The position numbers and the translations under genes are program-made. The notes below the pieces were generated by a model. The model was not told the DNA's origin and made no database searches. It saw only the letters and a program-made list of their open reading frames with translations. This document shows positions 1 to 6,771 of a DNA stretch of 14,563 bases, one piece after another. Origin of the DNA: Rickettsiaceae bacterium (GTDB lineage Bacteria > Pseudomonadota > Alphaproteobacteria > Rickettsiales > Rickettsiaceae). The stretch spans positions 1-14,563 of the forward strand of contig JAKONF010000004.1 in assembly GCA_022702085.1 (NCBI GenBank). The letters are read 5' to 3'. Every line of letters starts with the position of its first letter. The first letter of the stretch is position 1.

Positions 1-137
1 ATCTCTGCGTGATAAGAAGACAACAAAAATTTTTGGTAATCTTCAATTTTTGTTGTTCTAGCTTTTTCTAGTGCTTTTTTTCTCCTCTCTAAAGCATCTT
101 CAACAGAACTTTCTATTTCTTCTGAACCATATTTCAT
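1..137 (-). CDS. Unrecognised protein, N-terminal fragment cut by the left window edge
   Basis: The minus strand carries an open frame from an ATG at 137 that stays open for 45 codons to the window edge, so the gene is 3'-truncated here. The start is supported by a strong ribosome binding site, GGGG at 148-145, seven bases upstream of the ATG. The visible protein begins MKYGSEEIESSVEDALERRK and is highly charged, with a Lys/Arg/Glu-rich stretch at about residues 8-32 that looks helical and possibly coiled-coil. There is no signal peptide or membrane segment in the visible part. It lies downstream of rplI on the same strand, but a terminator hairpin separates them and it seems to have its own leader. 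I do not recognise the family and give no function. Confidence 0.6.
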   Translation of the reverse strand, partial: MKYGSEEIESSVEDALERRKKALEKARTTKIEDYQKFLLSSYHAE

Positions 138-254
138 TTTTCTACCCCTGGATATATTGATCTACCAAACGCAGCATCGACTTAATGCTTACTACGCTAC
201 GTAATCTATATTATAGTCAAATTTGAGCTAAAAAAAGAGGAATTTAAGAGTTTG

Positions 255-286
255 TAAAATGCCCTTTATTTTCAAACAAAAGGCAT
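255..286 (-). terminator. Rho-independent terminator of the rpsF-rpsR-rplI operon
   Basis: Read on the minus strand, ATGCCTTTT (286-278) pairs with AAAGGGCAT and its flanking base (267-259): nine base pairs including one G-U, around a ten-base loop. The stem runs into TTTT. It begins 28 nt after the rplI stop codon, where an operon terminator is expected. There is no T-run on the plus-strand side, so it acts in one direction only. Confidence 0.65.
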
Positions 287-313
287 CAAGTAGTTTAGAT
301 ATAGCTTAGAATT

Positions 314-859
314 TTAAGAGAACGTAATATTATTTTCTTCAGAATTTTCATCAGCTGAAGATTGATCATCAGTTTTGTCTGTAAAATTTCTTAGTCCAGC
401 AACTGCCTCTATTTCAGAGCGAGCAATGGAAACTAAAATTTGAGCATTAATCTCAGCATGTAGTAATATTTCAACTGGATAAACACCTAAAGATTTAATA
501 GGAGAACTAAGCAAAACATTGCCATATTCAACTTTGTAACCAAACTTATCATTGAGTTCTTTACTGATATCTTTATTAGTTACAGAACCAAATAATTTGC
601 CATCACTTGAAGCTTGTTTGACAAAAGTGATTTCTGTTCCATTGATCGAACCATTGAAGCTTTCAGCTTCTTTGCGCATTTGTAAATCTTTTTCTTCATA
701 TTCTTGACGTTTGCTTTCGATCAATTTCATGTTTTCTTCAGTAGCTCTTACTGCAATCTTTTGTGGAATAAGGTAATTACGTCCAAAACCAGTTTTCACA
801 TCGACTACTTCGCCAACTTTACCAAGTTTTCTTACAGATTTTACTAAAATAACTAACAT
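314..859 (-). CDS. rplI: Large-subunit ribosomal protein L9 (bL9)
   Basis: bL9 binds 23S rRNA and projects from the large ribosomal subunit near the L1 stalk. The family's N-terminal domain signature is plain at residues 16-36 (GEVVDVK.GFGRNYLIP), followed by the long connecting helix at about 41-70, rich in Glu and Lys, and a C-terminal domain to about residue 150. At 181 residues it is longer than the roughly 150 residues of the E. coli protein. The extra length is a Ser/Asp/Glu/Asn-rich acidic tail after residue 155, a feature also seen in other alphaproteobacterial L9 proteins. The ATG at 859 is preceded by AGGAA. It is the last gene of the rpsF-rpsR-rplI operon, 18 nt after rpsR, and is followed by a terminator hairpin. 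Confidence 0.97.
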   Translation of the reverse strand: MLVILVKSVRKLGKVGEVVDVKTGFGRNYLIPQKIAVRATEENMKLIESKRQEYEEKDLQMRKEAESFNGSINGTEITFVKQASSDGKLFGSVTNKDISKELNDKFGYKVEYGNVLLSSPIKSLGVYPVEILLHAEINAQILVSIARSEIEAVAGLRNFTDKTDDQSSADENSEENNITFS

Positions 860-877
860 TATAGGTTCCTGATAATT

Positions 878-1168
878 TTATTTAATTTGGCTAATAAATG
901 GTAATAACGCTAAATGTCTTGCTCTTTTAATGGCTTTCTTTAACATTCTTTGCATTTTAGGACAGACATTAGTTATTCTTCCTGGTAATACTCTAAAACC
1001 ATCTGACATAAATTTTTTACACAAATTAGGATCTTTATAGTCTATTTTAGGGGAATTTGGCATAGAAAGAGGACAACCTTTGCGTCTTCTAAAAAAAACT
1101 CTTTTATTATTTCTATCTGCCATTTTTTGTACTGGTTTGGCATTTGGATCTGTGATTGCTCTTTCCAT
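878..1168 (-). CDS. rpsR: Small-subunit ribosomal protein S18 (bS18)
   Basis: bS18 pairs with S6 on the platform of the small ribosomal subunit. The basic, Cys-containing motif [12 protein letters not shown] is at residues 24-35, IDYKD at 42-46, the LPGRITNVC segment at 61-69, and the conserved helix ending [10 protein letters not shown] at 82-91. Its 96 residues are somewhat longer than the 75 of E. coli S18, because of an N-terminal extension of about 20 residues; Rickettsia S18 as I remember it is similarly long. The ATG at 1168 has AGGAA about nine bases upstream, which favours it over the internal Met16. It sits between rpsF (27 nt away) and rplI (18 nt away), the usual bacterial order. 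Confidence 0.97.
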   Translation of the reverse strand: MERAITDPNAKPVQKMADRNNKRVFFRRRKGCPLSMPNSPKIDYKDPNLCKKFMSDGFRVLPGRITNVCPKMQRMLKKAIKRARHLALLPFISQIK

Positions 1169-1195
1169 CTTGATATTCCTATAAAATTTTATAAC

Positions 1196-1585
1196 CTAAT
1201 TCGCGTTTTTGTTAACTGTTACGTTGACTACTTCTTCATTGTCATTATTTTTATTTCTTAATATGGCGGAAGGTTCCTTTTCTATTGCGTCGACCTTTAA
1301 AACAAGAGACCTTATGATATTTTCGTTAAGCTTTGCGCGGCGATGTATCTCTTGCAGAAATTTACTGGTATTTTTTGCATTCTTGCCTTCAACAGCTAGT
1401 AATGTATAATGCCCTTTCTTATTGTTATCTATTTCATATGCTAGAGTTCGGAGACCCCAATATTCATTCTTGACAATAATAACTTCGTATTCAGTTGCAA
1501 TTTTGGTGAAGTCTTCAACGAACTTGTCAACATCTGTTGTAGATGCATCTTGTCTCATTATATAAACTAATTCATAAAAGGCCAT
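1196..1585 (-). CDS. rpsF: Small-subunit ribosomal protein S6 (bS6)
   Basis: bS6 is the S18 partner on the small-subunit platform. The N-terminus MAFYELVYIMRQD fits the family's first beta strand, and the hallmark WGLRTLAYEI..NKKGHYTLL occupies residues 43-63; the second helix and RAKLNENIIR.L strand follow at 83-94. The C-terminal tail after about 105 is polar and Asn-rich. A longer frame exists from a TTG at 1591, but GGAG at 1598-1595 is nine bases from the ATG at 1585 and only three from the TTG, and family alignment begins at the ATG, so I choose 1585, giving 129 residues. It is the first gene of the ribosomal operon and follows a good promoter at 1634-1662. Confidence 0.97.
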   Translation of the reverse strand: MAFYELVYIMRQDASTTDVDKFVEDFTKIATEYEVIIVKNEYWGLRTLAYEIDNNKKGHYTLLAVEGKNAKNTSKFLQEIHRRAKLNENIIRSLVLKVDAIEKEPSAILRNKNNDNEEVVNVTVNKNAN

Positions 1586-1633
1586 GCTCAAAAACTCCTA
1601 AACCTAAGTCTTAACTTTAAAAATAAAAAGTAA

Positions 1634-1662
1634 GTTATAACAATTTAAGATATCTTATTCAA
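1634..1662 (-). promoter_or_regulatory. Sigma70-type promoter of the rpsF-rpsR-rplI operon
   Basis: On the minus strand, TTGAAT (1662-1657) and TATAAC (1639-1634) are separated by exactly 17 bases. The predicted start of transcription is near 1627, leaving a leader of about 42 nt before the rpsF ATG. The spacer contains a 12-bp perfect palindrome. Confidence 0.6.
1642..1657. promoter_or_regulatory. Candidate operator: palindrome inside the rpsF promoter spacer
   Basis: TAAGATATCTTA (1646-1657) is a perfect 12-bp palindrome filling much of the rpsF promoter spacer. It overlaps the ten bases AATTTAAGAT (1642-1651), which recur exactly at 1721-1730 in the spacer of the divergent promoter of the response-regulator gene. 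The region is very AT-rich, so chance cannot be excluded; the protein that might bind is unknown, though the adjacent regulator is an obvious candidate. Confidence 0.3.
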
Positions 1663-1711
1663 GTATTATCTTTACGTTTATAAAAAATTTAGTTTAGTAA
1701 CTATATTTTAC

Positions 1712-1740
1712 TTGGCTGTAAATTTAAGATTCGCTAGAAT
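1712..1740 (+). promoter_or_regulatory. Sigma70-type promoter of the response-regulator gene
   Basis: TTGGCT (1712-1717) and TAGAAT (1735-1740) are separated by 17 bases. Transcription would start near 1747, about 24 nt before the GTG start. The spacer holds AATTTAAGAT, also found in the divergent rpsF promoter. Confidence 0.55.
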
Positions 1741-1770
1741 GCTAAAAAATATTTTAATTAGTAAATTTCC

Positions 1771-2502
1771 GTGTTAGAAAAATTACCTCCGAAAGTTTTA
1801 GTAATAGAAACCGATGAAGTTTTAAATGCTTCTGTATGCAATACTATAGAAAGATATTGGTTTGATGTGATGAGAGCATTAAGCGTAGATAGCGCCATTA
1901 GGATGGCTAATGTTAATTCGCCTAATGTAGTGATTATTAGTTCTAGAATTAAAGATGTTTCTGCTTTGAGTATTGGCGTTAAAATTCGTAAAATGGATAA
2001 TCTTTCGGGCGTGCCAATTATTTTTCTTGTGGATGAAGGCGAAACTTTGGTTAATTACAATCAAATCGACAATGGCCTTATTGAATTAGTTTATAGACCT
2101 TTTACTCCAAATGAACTTATAGTAACAGTTAAAAATCTACTGCGCAGGTCCAAACCAGTTTTTGAAGATAAGGTTATAAAATATAAGGACATCAGTATGG
2201 ATTTATCTACTTATAAAGTATATAAGGGAGCCGTAGCTATTCACCTCGGTCCTACTGAATTTAAAATTTTACAGTTTTTCATCAAATCACCAGATAACAT
2301 ACATTCAAGACAGCAAATTATAGATTATGTGTGGGGAACTGACAAAGTGATCGAACCTCGTACTGTTGATGTTCATATAAATCGTCTGCGAGACTTAATG
2401 AAAAAAGTTAGTAAAAATGATGTACCATTTATCAATACAGTTAGAGGTAAAGGCTATTGTTTAGATTTATCTGATGATGAATATAACTATTCCGTCAGAT
2501 GA
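1771..2502 (+). CDS. PhoB/OmpR-family DNA-binding response regulator with a degenerate receiver domain
   Basis: The protein of 243 residues has a receiver-like domain (about 8-126) and a winged-helix DNA-binding domain (about 136-233). The latter closely follows PhoB: HLGPTEFKILQFF at 158-170, SR.QIIDYVWG at 179-189, RTVDVHINRLR at 197-207 and the wing TVRGKGY at 223-229. The receiver domain has lost its chemistry. Aligning to PhoB, the phospho-acceptor Asp is Ser57, the acid-pocket Asp is Thr14 (Glu13 remains), the conserved Thr is Val87 and the conserved Lys is Arg109. It therefore probably does not accept phosphate by the usual route and may act constitutively or by dimerisation, as described for HP1043 of Helicobacter and ChxR of Chlamydia; that is inference. 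The GTG start is forced, because an in-frame TAA lies at 1762-1764 and no nearer start exists; no Shine-Dalgarno is visible. No histidine kinase gene is in the window. Confidence 0.93.
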   Translation: MLEKLPPKVLVIETDEVLNASVCNTIERYWFDVMRALSVDSAIRMANVNSPNVVIISSRIKDVSALSIGVKIRKMDNLSGVPIIFLVDEGETLVNYNQIDNGLIELVYRPFTPNELIVTVKNLLRRSKPVFEDKVIKYKDISMDLSTYKVYKGAVAIHLGPTEFKILQFFIKSPDNIHSRQQIIDYVWGTDKVIEPRTVDVHINRLRDLMKKVSKNDVPFINTVRGKGYCLDLSDDEYNYSVR

Positions 2503-2543
2503 AAGATTTGAATGATTTAGAGACGAGGATATTAATTTTTTGA
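2499..2543 (+). other. Mini-ORF joining the regulator stop to the exporter start
   Basis: A 14-codon frame (MKDLNDLETRILIF) begins with an ATG whose last two bases overlap the regulator stop (ATGA, 2499-2502). It ends with a TGA (2541-2543) that overlaps the TTG start of the exporter (TTGA, 2540-2543). It ends just after a run of six T (2536-2541); a shift of minus one there would fuse it in frame to the exporter. It may serve translational coupling, be the true exporter N-terminus broken by an indel, or be chance. Confidence 0.25.
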
Positions 2544-4294
2544 TAACTTCAATTTTAGAATCCAAAGATAAAGTCTTAAAAAGATTGTTGGTAGAACACG
2601 TTAAACCTCACGTAAAACAAATTTCTGTCGCTGTTTTTTTTATGATAATAGTTGCAGCTTGTTCTGCATCTATTGTAGGTTTAGTAAAACCAGCAATCGA
2701 TGAAATTTTTCTTACTCATGATCGTGATATGCTAATGATTTTACCTCTAATCATGATTGGTATACATAGCCTCAAAGGAGTAGCTGAATATTTTCAAAAT
2801 TATCTGATCAAATCTATTGGTCAAAAAATATTGACCAAGCTACAGATGCAAATGTATAGTCATTTGCTTCATGCAGATCTTGCGTTAATACAATCTCAAT
2901 CTTCTGGCAGATTGATTTCACGCTTTACTAATGATATTTCATTAATGAGGGGAGCCGTATCTAACTTACTAGTAGGCTGCGCTAAACATTTTCTCTCAGT
3001 AATATTTTTGATCTCAATAATGTTTAAGTTAGAACCGATATTATCGTTAATAGTATTTGTTTTTTTCCCTATAGCTATATTTCCTGTACAAAAACTTGGC
3101 CGTAAAATGCGTTCTATAGCTGATAAAGCGCAGGAAGAACTTGGTCATTTCACCTCTAAACTTGACGAGACGTTCCAGTCAATAAGGATCGTAAAATCAT
3201 TTCAAGGTGAGGAAATTGAAACCAAAAGAGCAAACATAATTGCTCTTAATATTTTAAATTTTTATAAAAAAACTGCTAGGTTTGATGCATTGATTTCACC
3301 TATTATGGAAATTTTAAGTGGTCTGGCAATTAGCTTTATAATTTGGTATGGTGGAGTTTTAGTAATTGAGGGCAAGACCACGCCTGGTGCTTTATTTGCT
3401 TTCATCACTGCCTTTGTTTCAGCTTACAGGCCTTTCAAGAGTTTAGTATCATTAAATGTGAATCTACAAGAAGGATTAGCTGCAGCTAGCCGCGTGTTTT
3501 CAATATTGGATACCACGCCAACAGTGAAAAATAGTATCAATGCAGAGAACATAATAGTAGACAAACCTGAAATATGTTTTACTAACATAAAATTGAAATT
3601 TGGCCAAAAAGTTGCTCTGAAATCAATCAATTTAAAACTTTTAAGTGGAGCATCTACTGCTCTTGTTGGCCGATCTGGCAGTGGCAAAACATCACTTGGT
3701 AATTTACTAGTCCGTTTTTATGATCCCTCAGATGGTACATTATCAATCAATGGCCATGAAATTAAAAATATCTCATTACAATCTTTGCGTTCTCAAATAG
3801 CCTTAGTTAGTCAAGATACTATTTTATTTGATGCTACTGTTATTCAAAACATTGCTTATGGTAATGATAATTATAGTGAAGAACAAATAATTGAAGCAGC
3901 AAAAGCCGCTGATGCTCATGAATTTATTCTTAATTTGCCGCGTGGATATAATACTGTTTTGGGTAGCCAAGGATTTACTCTCTCAGGCGGACAGAGGCAA
4001 CGCTTGTCTATTGCTAGGGCTTTTCTTAAAAATGCTCCTATTTTGATTTTAGATGAAGCAACCAGTAGTCTAGATCCCAATTCGGAATTAGCTATCTTGA
4101 ATGCCCTCAAAAAGCTACGACAAGGTAAAACAACTTTGATTATAACTCATCGTTTATCAAGCATCATCGATGCTGACCAAATAGTAGTACTAAAATCTGG
4201 TGAGATAGTTGAGCAAGGTACTCACGAACAATTACTACAAAACAAAAATGAGTATTTTAAACTCTATAATCGTGAAATCAAAGACCAAATATAG
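2540..4294 (+). CDS. msbA: MsbA-type lipid A/multidrug ABC exporter, fused membrane and ATPase domains
   Basis: This 584-residue protein is a half-size ABC exporter that would work as a homodimer in the inner membrane; MsbA flips lipid A core to the periplasmic face. Six membrane segments are visible at about 28-48, 65-85, 145-163, 166-184, 255-275 and 282-298. The ATPase domain has Walker A GRSGSGKTS (377-385), Q-loop Gln425, signature LSGGQ (481-485), Walker B ILILDE (501-506), D-loop SLD and switch His537, so it is intact. The start is a TTG with GAGG 11 bases upstream; no ATG upstream in frame is possible without a frameshift (see the mini-ORF at 2499-2543). It follows the response-regulator gene by 37 nt and may be cotranscribed. 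Substrate is inferred from family; closely related exporters carry drugs or other lipids, so the msbA name is likely but not certain. Confidence 0.88.
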   Translation: MITSILESKDKVLKRLLVEHVKPHVKQISVAVFFMIIVAACSASIVGLVKPAIDEIFLTHDRDMLMILPLIMIGIHSLKGVAEYFQNYLIKSIGQKILTKLQMQMYSHLLHADLALIQSQSSGRLISRFTNDISLMRGAVSNLLVGCAKHFLSVIFLISIMFKLEPILSLIVFVFFPIAIFPVQKLGRKMRSIADKAQEELGHFTSKLDETFQSIRIVKSFQGEEIETKRANIIALNILNFYKKTARFDALISPIMEILSGLAISFIIWYGGVLVIEGKTTPGALFAFITAFVSAYRPFKSLVSLNVNLQEGLAAASRVFSILDTTPTVKNSINAENIIVDKPEICFTNIKLKFGQKVALKSINLKLLSGASTALVGRSGSGKTSLGNLLVRFYDPSDGTLSINGHEIKNISLQSLRSQIALVSQDTILFDATVIQNIAYGNDNYSEEQIIEAAKAADAHEFILNLPRGYNTVLGSQGFTLSGGQRQRLSIARAFLKNAPILILDEATSSLDPNSELAILNALKKLRQGKTTLIITHRLSSIIDADQIVVLKSGEIVEQGTHEQLLQNKNEYFKLYNREIKDQI

Positions 4295-4358
4295 TTAATT
4301 TATCTTTGCTGGGCGTTAATTAGCAAGAATTTTATTTGATGATATGATAATAATCAAC

Positions 4359-4386
4359 TTGACTAAATCATAGTTATTGCTAATTT
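4359..4386 (+). promoter_or_regulatory. Candidate promoter of yajC-secD
   Basis: TTGACT (4359-4364) and TAATTT (4381-4386) are 16 bases apart, about 35 nt upstream of the yajC ATG. The minus-35 is good, the minus-10 is weak; a TATAAA just downstream is too far from the minus-35. Confidence 0.35.
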
Positions 4387-4421
4387 ATAAATCTAATTGT
4401 TATCAATCATGGAATTAAATA

Positions 4422-4811
4422 ATGTTCATTTCTAACGCCTATGCAGAAACTGTTACCACAGATACTATAGAAGTACAAGATTCAGAAAGCCTGCCAAAAG
4501 CTCCAGCAGATATCACTAGCGGTTGGACTAGCATGATTCCAATGGTCTTAATTTTTGTCGTATTTTACTTTTTACTTATTCGTCCACAAGAGAAAAAAAG
4601 AAAAGCTCAAGAGCAACTAGTTGGTGGAGTCAAAAAAGGTGAAGATATTATAACTTCTAGTGGTATATATGGCCGGGTGATCAAGCTTGATGATAGCAAC
4701 AATACAGCAGAAATTGAAATCGCTCCCAACGTGCAGATTAAGATAATGAAAACTGCAATTTCAGATATTATTAGCCGAAAAAAAGAAGACATTAAACAAG
4801 GTAAAAATTAG
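4422..4811 (+). CDS. yajC: Preprotein translocase accessory subunit YajC
   Basis: YajC is a small inner-membrane protein that associates with SecD and SecF and with the SecYEG channel. The 129-residue protein has a short periplasmic N-terminus (MFISNAYAE), one membrane segment at about 38-54, then the family hallmark LLIRPQEKKRK (about 51-61) and a cytoplasmic domain with the pattern GGVKKGEDIITSSGIYGRV (67-85). It is slightly longer than the 110 residues of E. coli YajC, with more polar sequence before the membrane segment. The ATG has GGA nine bases upstream. Its stop overlaps the GTG start of secD by one base (TAGTG), which suggests translational coupling, and the order yajC-secD is the usual one. 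Confidence 0.96.
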   Translation: MFISNAYAETVTTDTIEVQDSESLPKAPADITSGWTSMIPMVLIFVVFYFLLIRPQEKKRKAQEQLVGGVKKGEDIITSSGIYGRVIKLDDSNNTAEIEIAPNVQIKIMKTAISDIISRKKEDIKQGKN

Positions 4812-6361
4812 TGCTTAAATTTCCATTATGGAAAATATTAACTTCAGTGTTGGTCACTTGCGTTGCCATTATCTTTGCTTTGCCCAATTTGACTAAAACT
4901 AATCATAATTGGCTTCCCTCAAACACAGTTAACCTAGGGCTCGATCTCAGAGGTGGTTCGCACCTACTCTTAGATATTGATTTTAAATCATATATAGATG
5001 ATCTGATGGAAGCTAATGCAGATACTTTACGTAAATCTTTCAGAGAAGAAAAAATTGGTTACAAAAACTTATCACCTCGCAATGCAAATATCAATTTTGA
5101 AGTAAGAAATGAAAATGATGCAAAAAATATTCATAAAATTATTGGTAAAATAGATTCTAATCTCTCTTTTAAACAGGAAAATAACTTTTTCAAGCTCTTT
5201 TATGATGAAGATGCTACAAGTAGGTTAATGCAAAAAGTTATTGATCAATCAATTGAGATCATTCGTTTAAGAATTGACAGTACAGGCACAAAAGAACCAA
5301 TTATTCAAAGGCAAGGCGCTAATCATATTTTATTACAAGTACCTGGTGAAGAGAATCCACAAAATCTAAAACATGTTTTGGGTAAAACTGCTAAACTCAC
5401 TTTTCACTTAGTTGATGAAAACGCTGATCTAGCTCAAGCTTTAAAGGGTCATTTACCAACTGGCAGTGCGCTATATAGCGGTGATAATGAAGGTAAATAT
5501 CTAGCCGTTGTCAAAAAGAAAGTTCTTTTAAGCGGCGATCAATTGAATAATGCCCAAGCTGGTTTTGGCCAGAATATGCAACCTATTGTATCTTTCTCAT
5601 TTAATAATTTGGGTAGTAAAATTTTTGCCGAAATTACTAAAGAAAATCCAGGTAAACGCCTAGCCATTATACTAGACAACAAATTACTCAGCGCACCAGT
5701 AATTAATGAACCAATCATTGGTGGTAGTGGTCAGATTTCTGGTAATTTTACTGTTGAATCTGCTAATGATTTAGCTTTGTTATTGCGTGCTGGAGCATTA
5801 CCTGCACCACTCAAAATAATTGAGGAACGTTCTATTGGCCCCAATTTAGGCTCTGACTCCATCGTAGCTGGCAAGAAAGCTGGCATTATAGGATTTATCA
5901 CTGTTTGCGTATTTATGGTACTGGCTTATGGAGTGCTTGGTATATTTGCAAACATCGCCTTGACTCTTGCTATGCTATATATTTTAGCACTACTTTCAAT
6001 GTTTCAAGCTACTCTAACCCTACCTGGTATTGCTGGCATCATACTTACCATTGGTATGGCCGTTGATGCGAATGTTTTAATTTACGAAAGAATAAGAGAA
6101 GAAATCAATAAGGGAGCTTCTAATCTATACGCAGTGCGCCAAGGCTTTGAATCAGCTTTTGCCACTATTGCCGATTCTAACATAACTACCCTGGTAGTTG
6201 GCATATTACTGTATATTTTTGGTGTTGGAGCGATCAAGGGATTTGCTGTGACTCTAAGCATTGGTATTATCTCATCAATGTTTGCAGCTATTATTATAAC
6301 CAAACTATTAATTGATCTTTGGTTAATATATTTTAAGCCCAGAAAGATAATGACTGTATAA
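4811..6361 (+). CDS. secD: Protein translocase subunit SecD
   Basis: SecD is an RND-like inner-membrane protein that, with SecF, uses the proton gradient to complete protein export on the periplasmic side. The first membrane segment is at 8-25, followed by GLDLRGG (43-49), a large periplasmic region with RLRIDSTGTKEP (152-163), then LLLRAGALPAP (323-333). The C-terminal membrane bundle has segments at about 354-374, 377-397, 404-424, 457-475 and 480-503, with the conserved GMAVDANVLIYERIREE at 415-431. Its 516 residues are shorter than the 615 of E. coli and close to Rickettsia SecD. The GTG start has AAGG nine bases upstream. SecF does not follow and is not in the window, so it is presumably encoded elsewhere. 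Confidence 0.97.
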   Translation: MLKFPLWKILTSVLVTCVAIIFALPNLTKTNHNWLPSNTVNLGLDLRGGSHLLLDIDFKSYIDDLMEANADTLRKSFREEKIGYKNLSPRNANINFEVRNENDAKNIHKIIGKIDSNLSFKQENNFFKLFYDEDATSRLMQKVIDQSIEIIRLRIDSTGTKEPIIQRQGANHILLQVPGEENPQNLKHVLGKTAKLTFHLVDENADLAQALKGHLPTGSALYSGDNEGKYLAVVKKKVLLSGDQLNNAQAGFGQNMQPIVSFSFNNLGSKIFAEITKENPGKRLAIILDNKLLSAPVINEPIIGGSGQISGNFTVESANDLALLLRAGALPAPLKIIEERSIGPNLGSDSIVAGKKAGIIGFITVCVFMVLAYGVLGIFANIALTLAMLYILALLSMFQATLTLPGIAGIILTIGMAVDANVLIYERIREEINKGASNLYAVRQGFESAFATIADSNITTLVVGILLYIFGVGAIKGFAVTLSIGIISSMFAAIIITKLLIDLWLIYFKPRKIMTV

Positions 6362-6378
6362 AATAACAGACTGATTCA

Positions 6379-6771
6379 ATGGATATTACTCCTGCACTTT
6401 CTACAGGTACCAATTTCATCAAAGGTTATGGATCAAGTGGCATTAGGATCAATAATTTATTAATCAAGCATGACCTGATTTTATCAGCTAATATTTTAGA
6501 GTTATGGAGCAACTCAGCTGGCCTTTTTGCTTATGATAGCTATATAAAATTTTTTGATATTTTAAGAAATTCAATAATTGGTTCAGATAGTCACATAGTG
6601 GTTATCATTGGTACTGGTGATATTAATCAAACTCCAGATGCCGTATTCTTTGAATTTTTCGCTAAGCTACGCATTGTGCCTGAAATAATGACTACTCCGG
6701 CTGCTGCTCGTACGTTTAATGTATTGGTATCTGAAGGTAGAGCTGTTTATGCTTTACTCAAAATTACATAG
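6379..6771 (+). CDS. Mth938-domain (NDUFAF3-like) protein
   Basis: This 130-residue protein fits the Mth938/DUF498 family, whose mitochondrial member NDUFAF3 is an assembly factor of respiratory complex I; the bacterial role is not settled. Visible family features are the N-terminal GTNFIKGYGSSGIRIN (10-25), the hydrophobic strand HIVVIIGTGD (72-81), and the C-terminal block TTPAAARTFNVLVSEGR (105-121) near the end. There is no signal peptide and no membrane segment. It starts 17 nt after the secD stop and probably belongs to the same transcript; a yajC-secD(F)-Mth938 order is, as far as I know, common in alphaproteobacteria. The ATG lacks a clear Shine-Dalgarno. Its last 8 bases overlap the end of the opposite-strand ORF at 6764-7057. 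Confidence 0.88.
   Translation: MDITPALSTGTNFIKGYGSSGIRINNLLIKHDLILSANILELWSNSAGLFAYDSYIKFFDILRNSIIGSDSHIVVIIGTGDINQTPDAVFFEFFAKLRIVPEIMTTPAAARTFNVLVSEGRAVYALLKIT

Noticed and set aside
4306..4336. Hairpin TTGCT/AGCAA followed by a T-rich stretch after the ABC exporter gene
   Set aside because: Only five good base pairs with a long loop and an interrupted T-run; too weak to call a terminator.
4409..4435. An eight-codon ORF (MELNNVHF) overlapping the yajC start in another frame
   Set aside because: No ribosome binding site and very short; in AT-rich DNA such frames are common. yajC has its own acceptable site.
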